7,434 nt of DNA, from the NCBI GenBank assembly GCA_017990795.1, contig JAGNNG010000081.1, forward strand, positions 1 to 7,434. The letters run 5' to 3'. Shown here piece by piece: positions 6,698-7,434 of this stretch. Position 1 is the first letter of the stretch, and every line of letters starts with the position of its first letter. The notes beneath the pieces are model-generated. The model saw only the letters and a program-made list of their open reading frames with translations, made no database searches and had not been told where the DNA came from. Both the position numbers and the translations under genes were made by a program. The DNA is from Deltaproteobacteria bacterium. GTDB taxonomy: Bacteria; Myxococcota_A; Polyangia; Palsa-1104; JAEUJZ01.

Positions 6698-6703
6698 CTC
6701 CTT
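6698..6703 (-). promoter_or_regulatory. Shine-Dalgarno site for the ybjN-like gene
   Basis: AAGGAG on the minus strand lies 5 bases before the ATG at 6692, a near-ideal site that decides the start and places the Gly/Ser/His repeats inside the protein. Confidence 0.8.
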
Positions 6704-6747
6704 AACGACGACGCGGAGCTGCTGCGCACTACCGCAGAGCATGAGCA

Positions 6748-6777
6748 CCAATAGCACGCCTTCCGAGCTGTTTACAA
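6748..6777 (-). promoter_or_regulatory. Weak candidate promoter for the ybjN-cbs transcript
   Basis: Minus-strand TTGTAA (6772-6777) and TATTGG (6748-6753) are 18 bases apart and 56 bases before the ybjN start. The -35 matches four of six and the -10 three of six consensus positions, so support is weak. The rest of the divergent gap (6693-6933) contains no gene I can support. Confidence 0.2.
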
Positions 6778-6933
6778 GCTGGCCGCCTCTCGGAGTTTGT
6801 GGGTCGCTTCGTCGCTCAGCACGGCGGAAGCGGGCGGTGTTAAGAAGCCGGGTGAAACCGCTGGCTTGGCTGGCCGCCAGCGCTTTTGGGCCAGGGCTTG
6901 CCTTTGGCCGGGAGAGTCGCAATTCTGTGGCCG

Positions 6934-7347
6934 ATGTCGCTCGCACCGCTTTTTGTTCCGGTCATGCTTCAGCGCAATGCGTCCTCTGCCAAAGCGTCTG
7001 GCAAGGCCAGTGTCAAAGCCCCAGCTGTACGCTGGTTTCGGCTGGGCATTGGGGTCGACCTTAGTGGCGAGATGATTCGTTTGCGCTCCGCCGTCCCCGA
7101 CGAGCTGCGCAAAGTGCCGCTGCGTGTCAGCTTTCACTTGCCGCCACCGACTGACTCCGCCGCGAAGCTCCTGGGCGTGGCGTGGAATGGGGAGATCGAT
7201 GCCACTGCCGTCTCTGCCGAGGTCAAGGTCGATGTCGGCACCGAGCGTGAGCGCGCCGAGGCGCTGCTTCTGGTCTTTACGAGCTTGACGCCGCTGCAGC
7301 GTCAGCGCCTGTGCGACTACGCCACGCTGCGGCTCCAGGGCGATTGA
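6934..7347 (+). CDS. Small protein with a divergent PilZ-like domain
   Basis: From the ATG at 6934 the product is 137 residues; a TTG at 6886 (153 residues) and an ATG at 6964 (127 residues) are alternatives, and no start has a convincing Shine-Dalgarno site. After a short polar, Ala/Lys/Ser-rich N-terminus, the protein has WFRLGIGVDLSGEMIRLRS, then an LRKVPLRVSFHLPPP strand pair, a central beta region (VDVGTERERAEALLLVF) and the end FTSLTPLQRQRLCDYATLRL. The order DLSG-(V)PLxVxFxLPPP-F-x-LTPxQRQRL-xxY resembles PilZ domains, which bind cyclic di-GMP. However, the RxxxR ligand motif is not visible before the barrel and the D/NxSxxG motif is degenerate (DLSGEM), so it may not bind c-di-GMP. 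No signal peptide or membrane span is clear, though MSLAPLFVPVML is hydrophobic. It is transcribed divergently from ybjN-cbs. The PilZ assignment is tentative. Confidence 0.55.
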   Translation: MSLAPLFVPVMLQRNASSAKASGKASVKAPAVRWFRLGIGVDLSGEMIRLRSAVPDELRKVPLRVSFHLPPPTDSAAKLLGVAWNGEIDATAVSAEVKVDVGTERERAEALLLVFTSLTPLQRQRLCDYATLRLQGD

Positions 7348-7382
7348 CCGACCGCGAGGCTGGTTGTTAGGCTGCGCGTCCC

Positions 7383-7434
7383 ATGTCTACCGGTCATTCT
7401 TCTGATGTTGATGCAGTAGCGGCGCCTTCTGCTG
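7383..7434 (+). CDS. Possible start of a downstream gene, 3' partial
   Basis: An ATG at 7383 opens a frame (MSTGHSSDVDAVAAPSA) that runs to the window edge without a stop, 35 bases after the PilZ-like stop and on the same strand. The Ser/Asp/Ala-rich beginning is not recognisable and no clear Shine-Dalgarno site precedes it. It may be the next gene of the operon or a chance opening. Confidence 0.35.
   Translation, partial: MSTGHSSDVDAVAAPSA

Noticed and set aside
6479..6946. A 155-codon minus-strand frame with a Val/Leu repeat that looks like a membrane segment
   Set aside because: The Val/Leu stretch is the 12-base repeat read in another frame; the ybjN frame has a strong Shine-Dalgarno site and a conserved domain.
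6138..7064. A 308-codon + strand frame spanning the ybjN gene, the intergenic gap and the PilZ-like gene
   Set aside because: It runs antisense to ybjN with a TRT repeat that is only the complement of the Gly/Ser/His repeat, and it has no domain or Shine-Dalgarno site.

Overview
The window looks like chromosomal DNA from a high-G+C Gram-negative bacterium. It has a Tol-Pal envelope module, a Sec-exported M13 metallopeptidase, recognisable Shine-Dalgarno sites and G/C-rich third codon positions. The gene mix (Pal plus a YbgF/CpoB-like lipoprotein, secreted M13 peptidase, CBS-type cystathionine synthase, YbjN-like and PilZ-like small proteins) would suit a myxobacterium or other former deltaproteobacterium. 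That assignment is an inference; no marker gene in the window fixes it.

Layout, left to right. At 1-1102 on the + strand are the 3' end of a Pal/OmpA-family gene and, overlapping it by ATGA, a coiled-coil plus TPR lipoprotein of the YbgF/CpoB type. Together they form the end of a tol-pal operon. At 1101-1185 two intrinsic terminators lie in a crossed order and separate this operon from a convergent minus-strand gene.

From 6692 down to 1187 four genes lie on the minus strand. In transcription order they are a YbjN-like/secretion-chaperone-fold protein, cystathionine beta-synthase (2 bases later), a diacylglycerol-kinase-family lipid kinase (after a 162-base gap) and an exported M13 peptidase (after a 74-base gap that holds a strong inverted repeat). 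The first two are clearly one transcription unit. Whether the other two share the transcript is not clear, because the gaps are large enough for separate promoters.

From about 6693 to 6933 a short divergent intergenic region separates ybjN from a + strand gene for a small, probably PilZ-like protein (about 6934-7347). The start of a further + strand reading frame runs off the right edge.

The unifying themes are envelope maintenance (Pal, CpoB-like, M13 peptidase, lipid kinase) and sulfur amino-acid metabolism (CBS). I did not find a defence system, mobile element, CRISPR array, RNA gene or clear foreign island. The points most worth a second look are the tight YbjN-CBS coupling, the altered nucleotide-binding motif of the lipid kinase, the operator-like palindrome before the M13 gene and the crossed terminators.
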